Assembly (NCBI RefSeq): GCF_009856525.1
Contig: NZ_CP047224.1
Coordinates: 372,001 to 436,000, forward strand
DNA: 64,000 bases
Reading direction: 5' to 3'
Source of the DNA: Neorickettsia findlayensis
Lineage (GTDB): Bacteria > Pseudomonadota > Alphaproteobacteria > Rickettsiales > Anaplasmataceae
The notes beneath the pieces are model-generated. The model saw only the letters and a program-made list of their open reading frames with translations. It had not been told where the DNA came from and made no database searches. The first letter of the stretch is position 1. Each line of letters opens with the position of its first letter. Shown here one piece after another: positions 1 through 7,376 of this stretch. The translations under genes and the position numbers were made by a program.

Positions 1-1
1 T

Positions 2-1117
2 TTATTCAATAGTCCTTATAACAAAGAAGAAAAGTTTTCGGGTTATAGGGCTGGAATAGATTTTTCTCTTTACCTGAACGATCGCTTCAGTGTATTAGTA
101 TCACCAGAATTTGTGACTGATAATAAGAAGAACTCATTCTCAATAAATGTTGGGTTTGATTTACCAGTTGGTAAGGATTACACAAAATTGTTGGGGCATG
201 TCAGGAGAGACAAAGATATAGTACTGTTTGATACTGATAATTCGTATGATGTTAATGCGGTTTTCTTGAGTGGAGAGAAAGAGCATAAAGTTGAGGAGAT
301 AATTGAAGTTTCTAAGGGGAATGAAATCAAAACCGCTGAGAAGCCTACTACTGAAGAGCAAGTGCAAGCAAGCTCAGGTACTTCCCTTGCTAGTAGTAGT
401 CCAGGTGCAAAGAATGTGGAAACTGTGCCGCTAAGAAAGTTGTACATTATCAAAGATGTTGAAAAGGAGAACGCCGAGGGGGAAAGTGCTGAAGGGGCTG
501 CTGAAATAACTTTACCAAAAGAGCTTAAGTCTGTAATTGTTTCAGATGAAACCTTATTGAAGGTACACGTATCATACCCAGGTGGAGAAAAAATAGTAGA
601 TTATCTCATTCCTAGGAGTAAGAGGACGCTTAAATTCAGCCCTGATGCGGATGGAAGTATCTCGCATTCAATGATCAATGGTGCGACAGTGGATTTAGGT
701 GATTCTAGCAAATATACTCTGACGGATGTTGTGTTCAATGCAAGCCTTATCAAAAGTGATAAAGAGCACCCGTTCCAGGATGATAAAAATGTGAGCATAT
801 TCAATTCTGAATTGGAATTCTCGCATGATAAATTGCAGTCTGCATTCTATTCAACAAAGAATGATGTTCGAGATGGAAAACCGGATGTAAGCTATTCTCT
901 AAAAGATGTATATATAAAATTGCCTACAGTTGAGCATGATCCAAAGAATCCAGCTAAGGGTGATTTTAAAGCTCTCTTTGCTGGTGATCTAGATAAGACG
1001 GGCAAAATTGATGTCACACTTGCAGGTGAGATCAAAATAGATACGAAGCCGTCAATTGAGGCAAAACAAAAAGCAGAGAGAGCAAAAACTGCTTCTGAGA
1101 CTCAAACTACTAGTTAA
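2..1117 (+). CDS. Outer-membrane-like surface protein, C-terminal part (5' end outside window)
   Basis: The frame is open from base 2, so the gene starts before the window and only its last 371 codons are visible. A GTG at 113 lies inside the open frame and is not a convincing start. The first 60 residues alternate polar and hydrophobic residues like antiparallel barrel strands (YRAGIDFSLYLNDRFSVLVS, then FSINVGFDLPV). After that comes a Glu/Lys/Ser-rich soluble stretch and a beta-rich domain ending in a Lys/Ala/Thr tail. I infer a surface or periplasm-exposed protein with a barrel-like part and a C-terminal domain. I recognise no named family. A strain-specific surface antigen is one possibility, not shown by the sequence. 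Confidence 0.6.
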   Translation, partial: LFNSPYNKEEKFSGYRAGIDFSLYLNDRFSVLVSPEFVTDNKKNSFSINVGFDLPVGKDYTKLLGHVRRDKDIVLFDTDNSYDVNAVFLSGEKEHKVEEIIEVSKGNEIKTAEKPTTEEQVQASSGTSLASSSPGAKNVETVPLRKLYIIKDVEKENAEGESAEGAAEITLPKELKSVIVSDETLLKVHVSYPGGEKIVDYLIPRSKRTLKFSPDADGSISHSMINGATVDLGDSSKYTLTDVVFNASLIKSDKEHPFQDDKNVSIFNSELEFSHDKLQSAFYSTKNDVRDGKPDVSYSLKDVYIKLPTVEHDPKNPAKGDFKALFAGDLDKTGKIDVTLAGEIKIDTKPSIEAKQKAERAKTASETQTTS

Positions 1118-1206
1118 GTGTTACAACTACAAGTTAGGATAGGTCAGGTTTGTTCAGTGATGTACTAGAATAAAAGCCCAGCTTAGCATTCAAGGTGAAT
1201 AAGATA

Positions 1207-1312
1207 TACTAATCCAAGTGCCGTGAAGACCGCAGATCTAGGAAAGATTGATTGAGGTCTTTTTGTCTTGGTCATAAGATTTTGGTTTTCGAGTTTGCTT
1301 CTTGGATTAGTG
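1207..1312. other. Long-range inverted repeat, structured RNA or terminator candidate
   Basis: ACTAATCCAAG (1208-1218) is the exact reverse complement of CTTGGATTAGT (1301-1311). Inside it, AAGACC (1226-1231 region) can pair with GGTCTT, which is followed by a T run (about 1256-1264) and could be a terminator for the upstream gene. The 11-base CAAGTGCCGTG at 1215-1225 recurs at 1359-1369, where it sits in a small hairpin (AGCAAG, 7-base loop, CTTGCT). No reading frame explains this spacing. The whole 1118-1424 gap has no convincing gene. Confidence 0.4.
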
Positions 1313-1424
1313 ATTCTTTGATTCCTAAGCTTTTATAAGATAAACGAATTCTGCGAAGCAAGTGCCGTGCTTGCTCCACTTTTAGGTCAGTTACCTTGCA
1401 AGTCCATCGTTTAATGAAAGTCTT

Positions 1425-1961
1425 TTATATGCCAAAGCTATTCCCGCAGCTGCAGGTGGATTGCGAATTAGGATTTTTTATAACAAATTTTTCTCCGACG
1501 AGTTCTCTTACATAGTCAAGTTGCGCAGAGCACATCAGTTCGAGTGATGTGTTATCTATCTCTAAGATAATTCTTCCGTTCCAGGTAACATAGTATTTTC
1601 CTTCTTTACTTGTGTGAATCATCTCATCTTGAGCAGCACCTGCAGAATTTTGGTCGGAGTGTGCTTCATTTTTGTGCTGAGAACAACTCATTATGCTCTG
1701 AGCTGCTTCCATACCATGTTTGGAGATAATGTTTTGCTCATGTGTTATGGGATCGAAAGTATTTAAAGTGCCATTCTCCTCGAGAATGTTCTGACTCGGG
1801 CATAACACTCTATTGTCGCATCTCTTGACCTCAAATTTATATTCAAAACCGTTACAACCGCCGGGCTCAACGGTTATGCTCAAGCACTCTGCATTTCCTG
1901 TAATCTCTAGTATTCTTTTCAGTGCTGCATCAGTGAGTGAAATTTTTTTTTCTGCTTTCAC
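1425..1961 (-). CDS. A-type iron-sulfur carrier (IscA/ErpA/HesB family) with internal insertion
   Basis: This scaffold or carrier protein hands Fe-S clusters to apoproteins. The N-terminal half (ISLTDAALKRI through EPGGCNGFEYKFEV, residues 7-46) and the C-terminal half (LEIDNTSLELMCSAQLDYVRELV then FVIKNPNSQSTCSCGNSF) match the family. All three cluster cysteines are present: one in GGCNGF and two in CSCG. Family members are about 105-120 residues; this one is 178. The excess is a hydrophilic block of about 65-70 residues (about 50-120) between the halves, containing extra Cys and His. It is divergent from dgt, a neighbour that erpA-like genes commonly have in alphaproteobacteria. ErpA versus IscA cannot be decided. 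Confidence 0.85.
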   Translation of the reverse strand: MKAEKKISLTDAALKRILEITGNAECLSITVEPGGCNGFEYKFEVKRCDNRVLCPSQNILEENGTLNTFDPITHEQNIISKHGMEAAQSIMSCSQHKNEAHSDQNSAGAAQDEMIHTSKEGKYYVTWNGRIILEIDNTSLELMCSAQLDYVRELVGEKFVIKNPNSQSTCSCGNSFGI

Positions 1962-2130
1962 TGGAAGGATAGATCTACATTATTTGAAAGGTCTAAGTAT
2001 AACATTTTTTTTGCTTGCAAGATGAAGATTATCTTATTCAGAGTTTTAAGCCAGAATTTTTTTTAAAGTGATAGTTTCAAGTAATTCGCACATGATTTTG
2101 CATGAGTCACAATGAGAGAAATTTATCAAA

Positions 2131-2197
2131 TATATGAAGATTCCCTTATCTGGGTAGTTAATTTAGTTGGTGTGGTTCTATGGGCAGAATGTTATCT
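2131..2197 (+). repeat. 67-bp direct repeat, copy 1 (upstream of dgt)
   Basis: The copy runs from TATATGAAGATTCCC to CAGAATGTTATCT. It matches 2226-2292 at 61 of 67 positions by eye, offset by 95 bases. The copy includes an ATG in the same context as the dgt start, but that frame does not continue as dgt. Confidence 0.9.
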
Positions 2198-2225
2198 ATT
2201 GAGAAGCAATATCTTTTGCTGTAGC

Positions 2226-2292
2226 TATATGAAGATTCCCTTAGCTGGGTAGTTCATTTAATTAGTGTGGTTCCATAGGCAGAATGTTATCT
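2226..2292 (+). repeat. 67-bp direct repeat, copy 2 (includes dgt start codon)
   Basis: This copy ends in CAGAATGTTATCT, whose ATG (2284) is the dgt start used here. The six mismatches to copy 1 are all substitutions, with no gaps. Copy 2 thus carries the leader, ribosome-binding region and first codons of dgt, and copy 1 is a duplicate leader without a gene. Confidence 0.9.
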
Positions 2293-3441
2293 TCATATTC
2301 GTCATTTCCAGAAAGGTCTAAGGGAAGGTTATTTTTAGAAAAAGAAGATCCTCAACGAGATTGTTATCAGAGGGACAGGGATAGGGTGATACATTCTTCA
2401 GCTTTCAGGCGCTTGATGTATAAAACCCAGGTTTTCAGCTATTGTGGTGATGACCACTATAGGACCCGTCTTACCCATAGTCTTGAGGTGTCACAAATTG
2501 CGCGCTCCATGGCTAGGCTGCTTGGGATTAATGAAGATTTAACGGAGACCATCGCACTGGCTCATGATATAGGGCATCCACCATTTGCTCATGTAGGTGA
2601 AGAGGCTCTTCAGGAAGTTGCAGCTGAGCACTACAGATTTGAACATAATGCTCAGGTTCTGAGGATCTTAGGAGAATTCGAGCATCAGTACATGGATTTT
2701 AATGGGCTCAATCTCACCTGGGAAACGATAGAAGGTTTAGCAAAGCATAATGGTCCGATACAAAAGCCACACCAAATCATAAAAGAGTATGATGAATTGC
2801 TTAATCTAGAGCTTGAGAAGCAACCTTCTTTGGAGGCCCAAATAGTATCGTTAGCTGATGATATCGCTTATAGCTCGCATGATATAGACGACGGGCTTTT
2901 ATCTGGTGTGATCACTTACCAAGATTTACGACATTTGCCCATCATCGGCGAGAATATTTTAAAATTCGAAAAGGCTTTTCCTGAAGCAAGTAAGAGTCAG
3001 GTGATGTATAAGGCCCGGAGACGAATGATAAGGTTTTTGATTCATGATGTGGTTGGTGTAGCACAGGAGAATATAAAACGTTATCTGCTAAAAAGTGTAG
3101 ACGACATAAGAGAGTTAGGATTCCCGGCTGCGAACTTTTCAGAGAAAGTGTGCAACGAGATGAAGGAAATTAAAGCGTTTCTCTATAACAACCTCTACTT
3201 TTACTACAGTATAAGAAAGAGCAGGGTAAAACTTAAGAGAATAGTGAAAGAATTATTTGAAGTTTTTTTTCATGATCCTCAGTGCTTGCAGAAAGATTAC
3301 TACGAAAGATTTCGTGTAGCTGACTCTATGAATAAAAAAGCTCAGTTGGTATGTGATTTTATTGCAAATTTAACTGATAGCTCTGCAATGAGAGAACACA
3401 AACAATTCTTCAGTACATGTGTCCTAGAGAGGGATTACTGA
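2284..3441 (+). CDS. dgt: Deoxyguanosinetriphosphate triphosphohydrolase-like protein
   Basis: An HD-domain dNTP triphosphohydrolase that cleaves dGTP (or other dNTPs) to nucleoside and triphosphate, which limits dNTP pools. The metal site is visible: RLTHSLEVSQIARSMAR supplies the first His, AHDIGHPPFAHVGEEAL the HD pair, and LADDIAYSSHDIDDG the distal Asp. The N-terminus (FRRLMYKTQVF) is typical. At 385 residues it is a normal length for the type 2 alphaproteobacterial form. The ATG at 2284 lies inside the second copy of the 67-bp repeat. recO follows on the same strand after about 50 bases, so the two may be cotranscribed. Confidence 0.9.
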   Translation: MLSSYSSFPERSKGRLFLEKEDPQRDCYQRDRDRVIHSSAFRRLMYKTQVFSYCGDDHYRTRLTHSLEVSQIARSMARLLGINEDLTETIALAHDIGHPPFAHVGEEALQEVAAEHYRFEHNAQVLRILGEFEHQYMDFNGLNLTWETIEGLAKHNGPIQKPHQIIKEYDELLNLELEKQPSLEAQIVSLADDIAYSSHDIDDGLLSGVITYQDLRHLPIIGENILKFEKAFPEASKSQVMYKARRRMIRFLIHDVVGVAQENIKRYLLKSVDDIRELGFPAANFSEKVCNEMKEIKAFLYNNLYFYYSIRKSRVKLKRIVKELFEVFFHDPQCLQKDYYERFRVADSMNKKAQLVCDFIANLTDSSAMREHKQFFSTCVLERDY

Positions 3442-3493
3442 TTTTTTTCGCTAAATAGGTAACAATTTCTAGTTAGTAGTGCGTTATAAATCA

Positions 3494-4210
3494 ATGCAGT
3501 GGGAGAATGAAGGTATAGTTTTATCGAATAAAAGGCTCGTTGAAAACAAAGCCATAATGACTTTATTCACCAAGGACTATGGGTTAAAACGTGGTCTATG
3601 TAGCAGGAAAACAGCAGTTGATCTAGGGAACGTAGTTTACTGTAGATGGAGCGCTCGGTTGGAAGCACAGTTGGGATACTTCAGATTGGAGGCAAAAGAG
3701 ATAATTTCGCCGTTTCTGTTCACCGATTACAAAAAGCTAAAGCTCCTTAATGCAGTTTTAAGTATTTTGCTTAGGGTTCTTCCGGAAAATGAACCACAAA
3801 GGGAAATTTATAAGATATTTATCCAATTGTTGCAGGCATTTAAGTCAAACACTCTTTGTTACTATAGGAGGTATATAGAAGTGGAGTTATCGATATTACG
3901 GCATTTGGGGTTTCAATTGGATTTGTCTCGTTGTGCGGTAACTGGAGAAACAAAAAATTTATTTTATATTTCGCCAAAGACTGGCAGAGCTGTTACGAAA
4001 GCGGTCGGTGAAGCATATAAAGACAAACTACTTCTCTTGCCACCATCACTATATAAGATTGCCAACGGCTTATCGATAGAAGATGAGATATCTCAGGAAG
4101 AGTTCTCGGATTGTATCAGAGTGACAACTTTTTTTCTTCGGACATTCTTGTTTTTCTTACTACATTTGGACCTTCCATATCATAGGAAGTCTGTCTTAGA
4201 ATGTGTATGA
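3494..4210 (+). CDS. recO: DNA repair protein RecO
   Basis: RecO works with RecR to load RecA onto SSB-coated single-stranded DNA in RecF-pathway gap repair. The N-terminal OB-fold signature MQWENEGIVLSNKRLVE and the later GLKRGLCSRK and ELSILRHLGFQLDLSRCAVTGE segments fit RecO. I chose ATG 3494 because RecO proteins normally begin with M-x-W-x-D/E-EGI-I/V-L; a GTG at 3479 would add five residues. The start gives 238 residues, the normal length. The C-terminus (TFFLRTFLFFLLHL) matches the helical end. The zinc cysteines seen in some RecO proteins are reduced to one. Confidence 0.85.
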   Translation: MQWENEGIVLSNKRLVENKAIMTLFTKDYGLKRGLCSRKTAVDLGNVVYCRWSARLEAQLGYFRLEAKEIISPFLFTDYKKLKLLNAVLSILLRVLPENEPQREIYKIFIQLLQAFKSNTLCYYRRYIEVELSILRHLGFQLDLSRCAVTGETKNLFYISPKTGRAVTKAVGEAYKDKLLLLPPSLYKIANGLSIEDEISQEEFSDCIRVTTFFLRTFLFFLLHLDLPYHRKSVLECV

Positions 4211-4373
4211 ACATTTTTTTCTGGCAGTTATGCAGAGTTGTGCATAGGGATGCGTAGGAATATAAACAAGGTGCGTTTTGTGATTGTAGGTGCTTCTCAT
4301 GGAGGGATGTATCTTTAGTAAGAAGGGTTATTATCAGAGGAGCTCTGGTATACGATAAGGCAAAAGGTAACAG

Positions 4374-4402
4374 TTGAAGTTATTGTGTTTGTTTGGTACA
4401 AT
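4374..4402 (+). promoter_or_regulatory. Predicted sigma70-type promoter of ssrA
   Basis: TTGAAG (4374-4379), a 17-base spacer and TACAAT (4397-4402) lie directly upstream of the first conserved tmRNA bases. Predicted transcription start is near 4408-4410. This is among the better -35/-10 matches in the window, as expected for an abundant stable RNA. Confidence 0.6.
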
Positions 4403-4408
4403 ATACCG

Positions 4409-4682
4409 CGCGTTATTTTGCGCTATGACAATAAATGGTTTTTCGTAATAAGTATCTTGGACCCGAAGGCAGAATTCGGCACCTCCACCGTTTTGCGGGG
4501 GTGTATTAGTTTCGACAGGTATTAAAAGCTAAACTTTTGTTCGGTTGAGTGATCCCGTGATTCACGACACTTTTTATAAGTGCAAACGACAATTTTGAAG
4601 CTGGTTTTGCTGAAAATGCATTAGCTGCCTAGTTTATAGGTAGTACAGCGCGGCTTGGGGCGGCCGGTCAACAGAACGCCTC
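4409..4682 (+). ncRNA. ssrA: tmRNA, circularly permuted two-piece gene
   Basis: The acceptor half comes first: a T-arm-like hairpin (CCGAA, 7-base loop, TTCGG, 4463-4479) is followed by CACCTCC-A-CC. A short linker is followed by GGGGGTG (4497-4503), which pairs with CACCTCC (one G-U) to rebuild the acceptor stem; TAGTTTCGACAGG then gives the D-like arm. That swapped order defines the permuted alphaproteobacterial form, processed into acceptor and coding RNAs. The tag frame at 4582-4632 reads ANDNFEAGFAENALAA and stops at TAG; it ends in the LAA-type degron recognised by ClpXP. The 5' and 3' ends are estimates. Confidence 0.92.
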
Positions 4683-4692
4683 AGTTTTGTTT
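4657..4692 (+). terminator. Predicted intrinsic terminator of ssrA
   Basis: GGGGCG (4657-4662) pairs with CGCCTC (4677-4682, one G-U), followed by the T-rich AGTTTTGTTT. It ends one base before the sspB ATG at 4693, so no separate promoter or Shine-Dalgarno sequence fits between terminator and gene. Confidence 0.5.
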
Positions 4693-5154
4693 ATGAAAGA
4701 GATTAAGTATAAAGCATTGGTAAACGCCGCGATGCTCGGTGTTGTTCGCTCTGTGATGAACGATGTCTCCGCTGGAGAAGCAGCAAATTTTTTTATTACT
4801 TTTTCTACACAAAATGCCTCCTTGTCGGATGGTCTGAAGAAAAAATACCCACGTGAGATGAGTATTATTTTGCAAAATCAATTTAGGAATTTGCAAGTTT
4901 CTCATGAGAAGTTCAGCGTGGTGCTCAGTTTTTCTGGTGTTGAAGAGTGTATTGCTATACCCTTTTCGTCAATTTTGTACTTCCTTGATAGGGAGTGCAA
5001 TTTTGCTTTGGAATTTCATGATTTGGCCAGCGGGGGTGGTGTAGATGAAGTTGATTCTTGTGATGCTGGTGGTACTTATGTTTCTGGGACCGGTACTAAG
5101 TGGGAGCAACAGGGGAAGATAATAGATATTACTGGTATGTTGAAGAAAAAGTAG
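4693..5154 (+). CDS. sspB: ClpXP adaptor SspB (alphaproteobacterial type)
   Basis: SspB binds the ssrA tag on rescued, truncated proteins and delivers them to ClpXP. The fold segments are visible: YKALVNAAMLGVVRSVM, then FFITFSTQNASLSDGLKKKYPREMSIILQNQFRNLQVSHEKFSVVLSFSGV, then IPFSSILYFLDRECNFALEF. They correspond closely to the alpha-type SspB fold. A flexible Gly/Asp linker (118-140) leads to a short hydrophobic C-terminal end (IIDITGMLKKK), where SspB carries its ClpX-tethering peptide. ATG 4693 is preferred over the TTG at 4687. Its position immediately after ssrA puts tag and tag-binding adaptor side by side. It has no recognisable ribosome-binding site. Confidence 0.85.
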   Translation: MKEIKYKALVNAAMLGVVRSVMNDVSAGEAANFFITFSTQNASLSDGLKKKYPREMSIILQNQFRNLQVSHEKFSVVLSFSGVEECIAIPFSSILYFLDRECNFALEFHDLASGGGVDEVDSCDAGGTYVSGTGTKWEQQGKIIDITGMLKKK

Positions 5155-5174
5155 CTTCTGCGTAGATTTGTTGA

Positions 5175-5375
5175 TTGTCAGTGCGTAGGACTATATACAG
5201 CCTCCATCAGGCTGTCTTCCATTTTGTGAGTGAGAAGATATGGGGTTGTGCGGCTTTTTGCTTTGTTTTGTTCATCCTTTCTGTATTCAGTCAGGCCTGT
5301 GTGGCTGAAATAAAAAATGAGTTGTCTTGTGTCGGTTGGATTTGGCTTTTAGATGAGCTGGGTGGCATGATTTGA
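5175..5375 (+). CDS. Possible small membrane or secreted protein
   Basis: A 66-codon frame between sspB and lpd, on the same strand as both. It has one hydrophobic segment (CAAFCFVLFILSVFSQACVA, residues 25-44) that resembles a signal peptide with an AxA-like site. The start would be TTG (5175) or the GTG two codons later, neither with a clear ribosome-binding site. No family is recognised. It may be a chance frame. Confidence 0.3.
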   Translation: MSVRRTIYSLHQAVFHFVSEKIWGCAAFCFVLFILSVFSQACVAEIKNELSCVGWIWLLDELGGMI

Positions 5376-5393
5376 AGTTGGTTTTGACTCTCT

Positions 5394-6764
5394 ATGTACG
5401 ACGTTATAATAGTTGGTGGCGGTCCGTCTGGGTATCCTGCAGCGGTTCGGGCGAGTAAGAGTGGTCTTAAGGTTGCGCTTGTTGAGAAAAATAAATTGGG
5501 GGGAGTGTGTCTTAATTATGGGTGCATTCCAACTAAAGCGCTTTTACACGTCGCGGAGAAGTATCACTTTATAAAAACTGGAGCGGCTGAACTAGGTATA
5601 AATGTTTCTGGTGTTTCTCTTACCTTTAGCAGTGTAATCGCATATGCTCAGGAGAGAATTAAAAAACTTGCTGCTGGCATTTCCTACCTTATGAAGAAAC
5701 ATAAAGTAGAGATTTTTTACTCCAGTGCGAGGATTTTGCCTGGTAAAAGGGTCGAGTTAGAGGATTTAGGCAGGACTATAAATGCAAAAAACATCATTCT
5801 TGCAACCGGGAGCACTCCAAGAGAGATTGCAGGTCTAGAATGTGATCATGAGCTAATTTGGAATTATAACGATGCAATAACGGCAAGTAAGATGCCTGAA
5901 TCGTTGTTAGTAGTCGGAGCTGGTGCGATAGGTGTCGAGTTTGCATGTATTTACAATGCCTTTGGTAGTAAAGTGACTGTCATAGAAATGCAGAACCAAA
6001 TTCTTCCATCTGAGGACGCTGAAATCAGTAATCTTGCTGAGGTTGCGTTTAAAGAGAGTGGAATCACTATACGGAAGGGTACCACTATTCAATCCTTAAA
6101 GAAGGATAAAGATAGGGTCCTTGTAACATTAAGTGATGGGACTAACCTAGTGGTTGAAAGAATTTTAGTTGCAGGGGGTGTAGAGGCGAACTCTCAGAAC
6201 CTTGGTCTTGAACAGATTCCAACAATAAGTATGAATAAGGGCTTTGTTTCTGTTGATGAGTACTGCCAAACAGGTGAGGCTGGTGTATATGCGATTGGTG
6301 ATTTAAGGGGTTTCCCTTGTGTCGCCCACAAGGCAATGTACGATGCGTATGTTTGTACAGCAAAAATAGCTGGAAAAGACCCCATTCCTTTGGAAAGAAA
6401 TAGCATTCCTAGTTGTATTTATTCTTTTCCTTCAATTGCAAGTATTGGGTTAACAGAAGAAGCTGCTCTAAGAATGGGTTATAACGTGAAAATAGGCCGT
6501 GCAAGAGCTGAAGGAAACGGCAAGTCAGTTGTCCTTGGTAAGGATAAAGGCCTCGTCAAAACGGTCTTTGATAGCAAAACAGGAGAACTTTTAGGAGCCC
6601 ATATAATTGGTTATGAAGCGACGGAAATGGTAAATGGTTATATTATTGCAAAAGCTTCGGAAGCAACTGTTGAAAGTTTGAAGGCTGTTATTTTTCCCCA
6701 CCCGACTGTTTCTGAGATGATGTACGAGGCGGTACTAGCGGCAGATAATGAGGAAGTTCATTGA
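5394..6764 (+). CDS. lpdA: Dihydrolipoamide dehydrogenase (E3)
   Basis: The FAD-dependent E3 subunit reoxidises dihydrolipoamide in the pyruvate and 2-oxoglutarate dehydrogenase complexes, passing electrons to NAD. The FAD-binding dinucleotide fold opens the protein (DVIIVGGGPSGYPAAVRA). The redox disulfide lies in GGVCLNYGCIPTKALL. The NAD fold is at LLVVGAGAIGVEFACIY, and the second FAD motif at GVYAIGDLRG. The C-terminal catalytic His-Glu pair is in FPHPTVSEMMYEA. At 456 residues it is full length. In place of the usual GY-x-AA it reads GYPAA. No other dehydrogenase-complex gene is adjacent. Confidence 0.93.
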   Translation: MYDVIIVGGGPSGYPAAVRASKSGLKVALVEKNKLGGVCLNYGCIPTKALLHVAEKYHFIKTGAAELGINVSGVSLTFSSVIAYAQERIKKLAAGISYLMKKHKVEIFYSSARILPGKRVELEDLGRTINAKNIILATGSTPREIAGLECDHELIWNYNDAITASKMPESLLVVGAGAIGVEFACIYNAFGSKVTVIEMQNQILPSEDAEISNLAEVAFKESGITIRKGTTIQSLKKDKDRVLVTLSDGTNLVVERILVAGGVEANSQNLGLEQIPTISMNKGFVSVDEYCQTGEAGVYAIGDLRGFPCVAHKAMYDAYVCTAKIAGKDPIPLERNSIPSCIYSFPSIASIGLTEEAALRMGYNVKIGRARAEGNGKSVVLGKDKGLVKTVFDSKTGELLGAHIIGYEATEMVNGYIIAKASEATVESLKAVIFPHPTVSEMMYEAVLAADNEEVH

Positions 6765-6844
6765 TAAAAGGTAATTTTCTGTTTCCTGCAGTGAGTATAT
6801 CAGTTCTCTTTTCAGAAAGTGGAATTTTTTTACATATAAAGTGA

Positions 6845-7198
6845 ATGTTAAAAAGGTCGTGCCGTAGGTCATTAAATAATTTAGTGGGCCGTTTGGCGGA
6901 GATGATAGTGGCACTGCATCTCTCGATAAAGGGATATATGCTCTTGTGTAGGCGTTATAGGAATCCGCATTGTGAACTTGATTTAGTCTGTACCAAGCAT
7001 GAAGTTCTACTTTTCGCAGAGGTGAAATTTCGGAGCTCGCTTCAGGCGGTTGAAACCACGGTTGATTACGCTCGTATGGAAAGGATGTATCCAGCTTCTG
7101 AGAGTTTTTGTAGTGAGTTTGAGTTGTACTACCGCTTTGAGAGAATCTTTAAAGTCTTCCTTATCACTCCGTCAGTGTTGCAAATTATAACGCTATAA
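6845..7198 (+). CDS. yraN: YraN/UPF0102 family protein (nuclease-like fold)
   Basis: A small 117-residue protein with the PD-(D/E)XK-like core of the UPF0102 family: LVGRLAEMIVALHLSIKGY, then HCELDLVCTKHEVLLFAEVKFRSS. The conserved acidic residues and the EVK motif are intact. Its biochemical role is not settled; the fold suggests a DNA or RNA endonuclease related to Holliday-junction resolvases. The usual neighbour rsmI is not adjacent. The start is ATG 6845. The C-terminus (IFKVFLITPSVLQIITL) is shorter and more hydrophobic than typical. Confidence 0.8.
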   Translation: MLKRSCRRSLNNLVGRLAEMIVALHLSIKGYMLLCRRYRNPHCELDLVCTKHEVLLFAEVKFRSSLQAVETTVDYARMERMYPASESFCSEFELYYRFERIFKVFLITPSVLQIITL

Positions 7199-7376
7199 GA
7201 GCTGTGTGTAGGTGCTAGCTTTTATTAATATTACGCGATTCCGAGTTGTTGTTAGTAGAGAATTTAAAAATTTTACAATTTCTTTAAGTAGGTGAGATGA
7301 TTGTTGGAAATAGAGGGTTTGTAAAAATCGCACCACTCTGTTTTTTATTGAGACAAAGAAATACTCGCATTACTAA

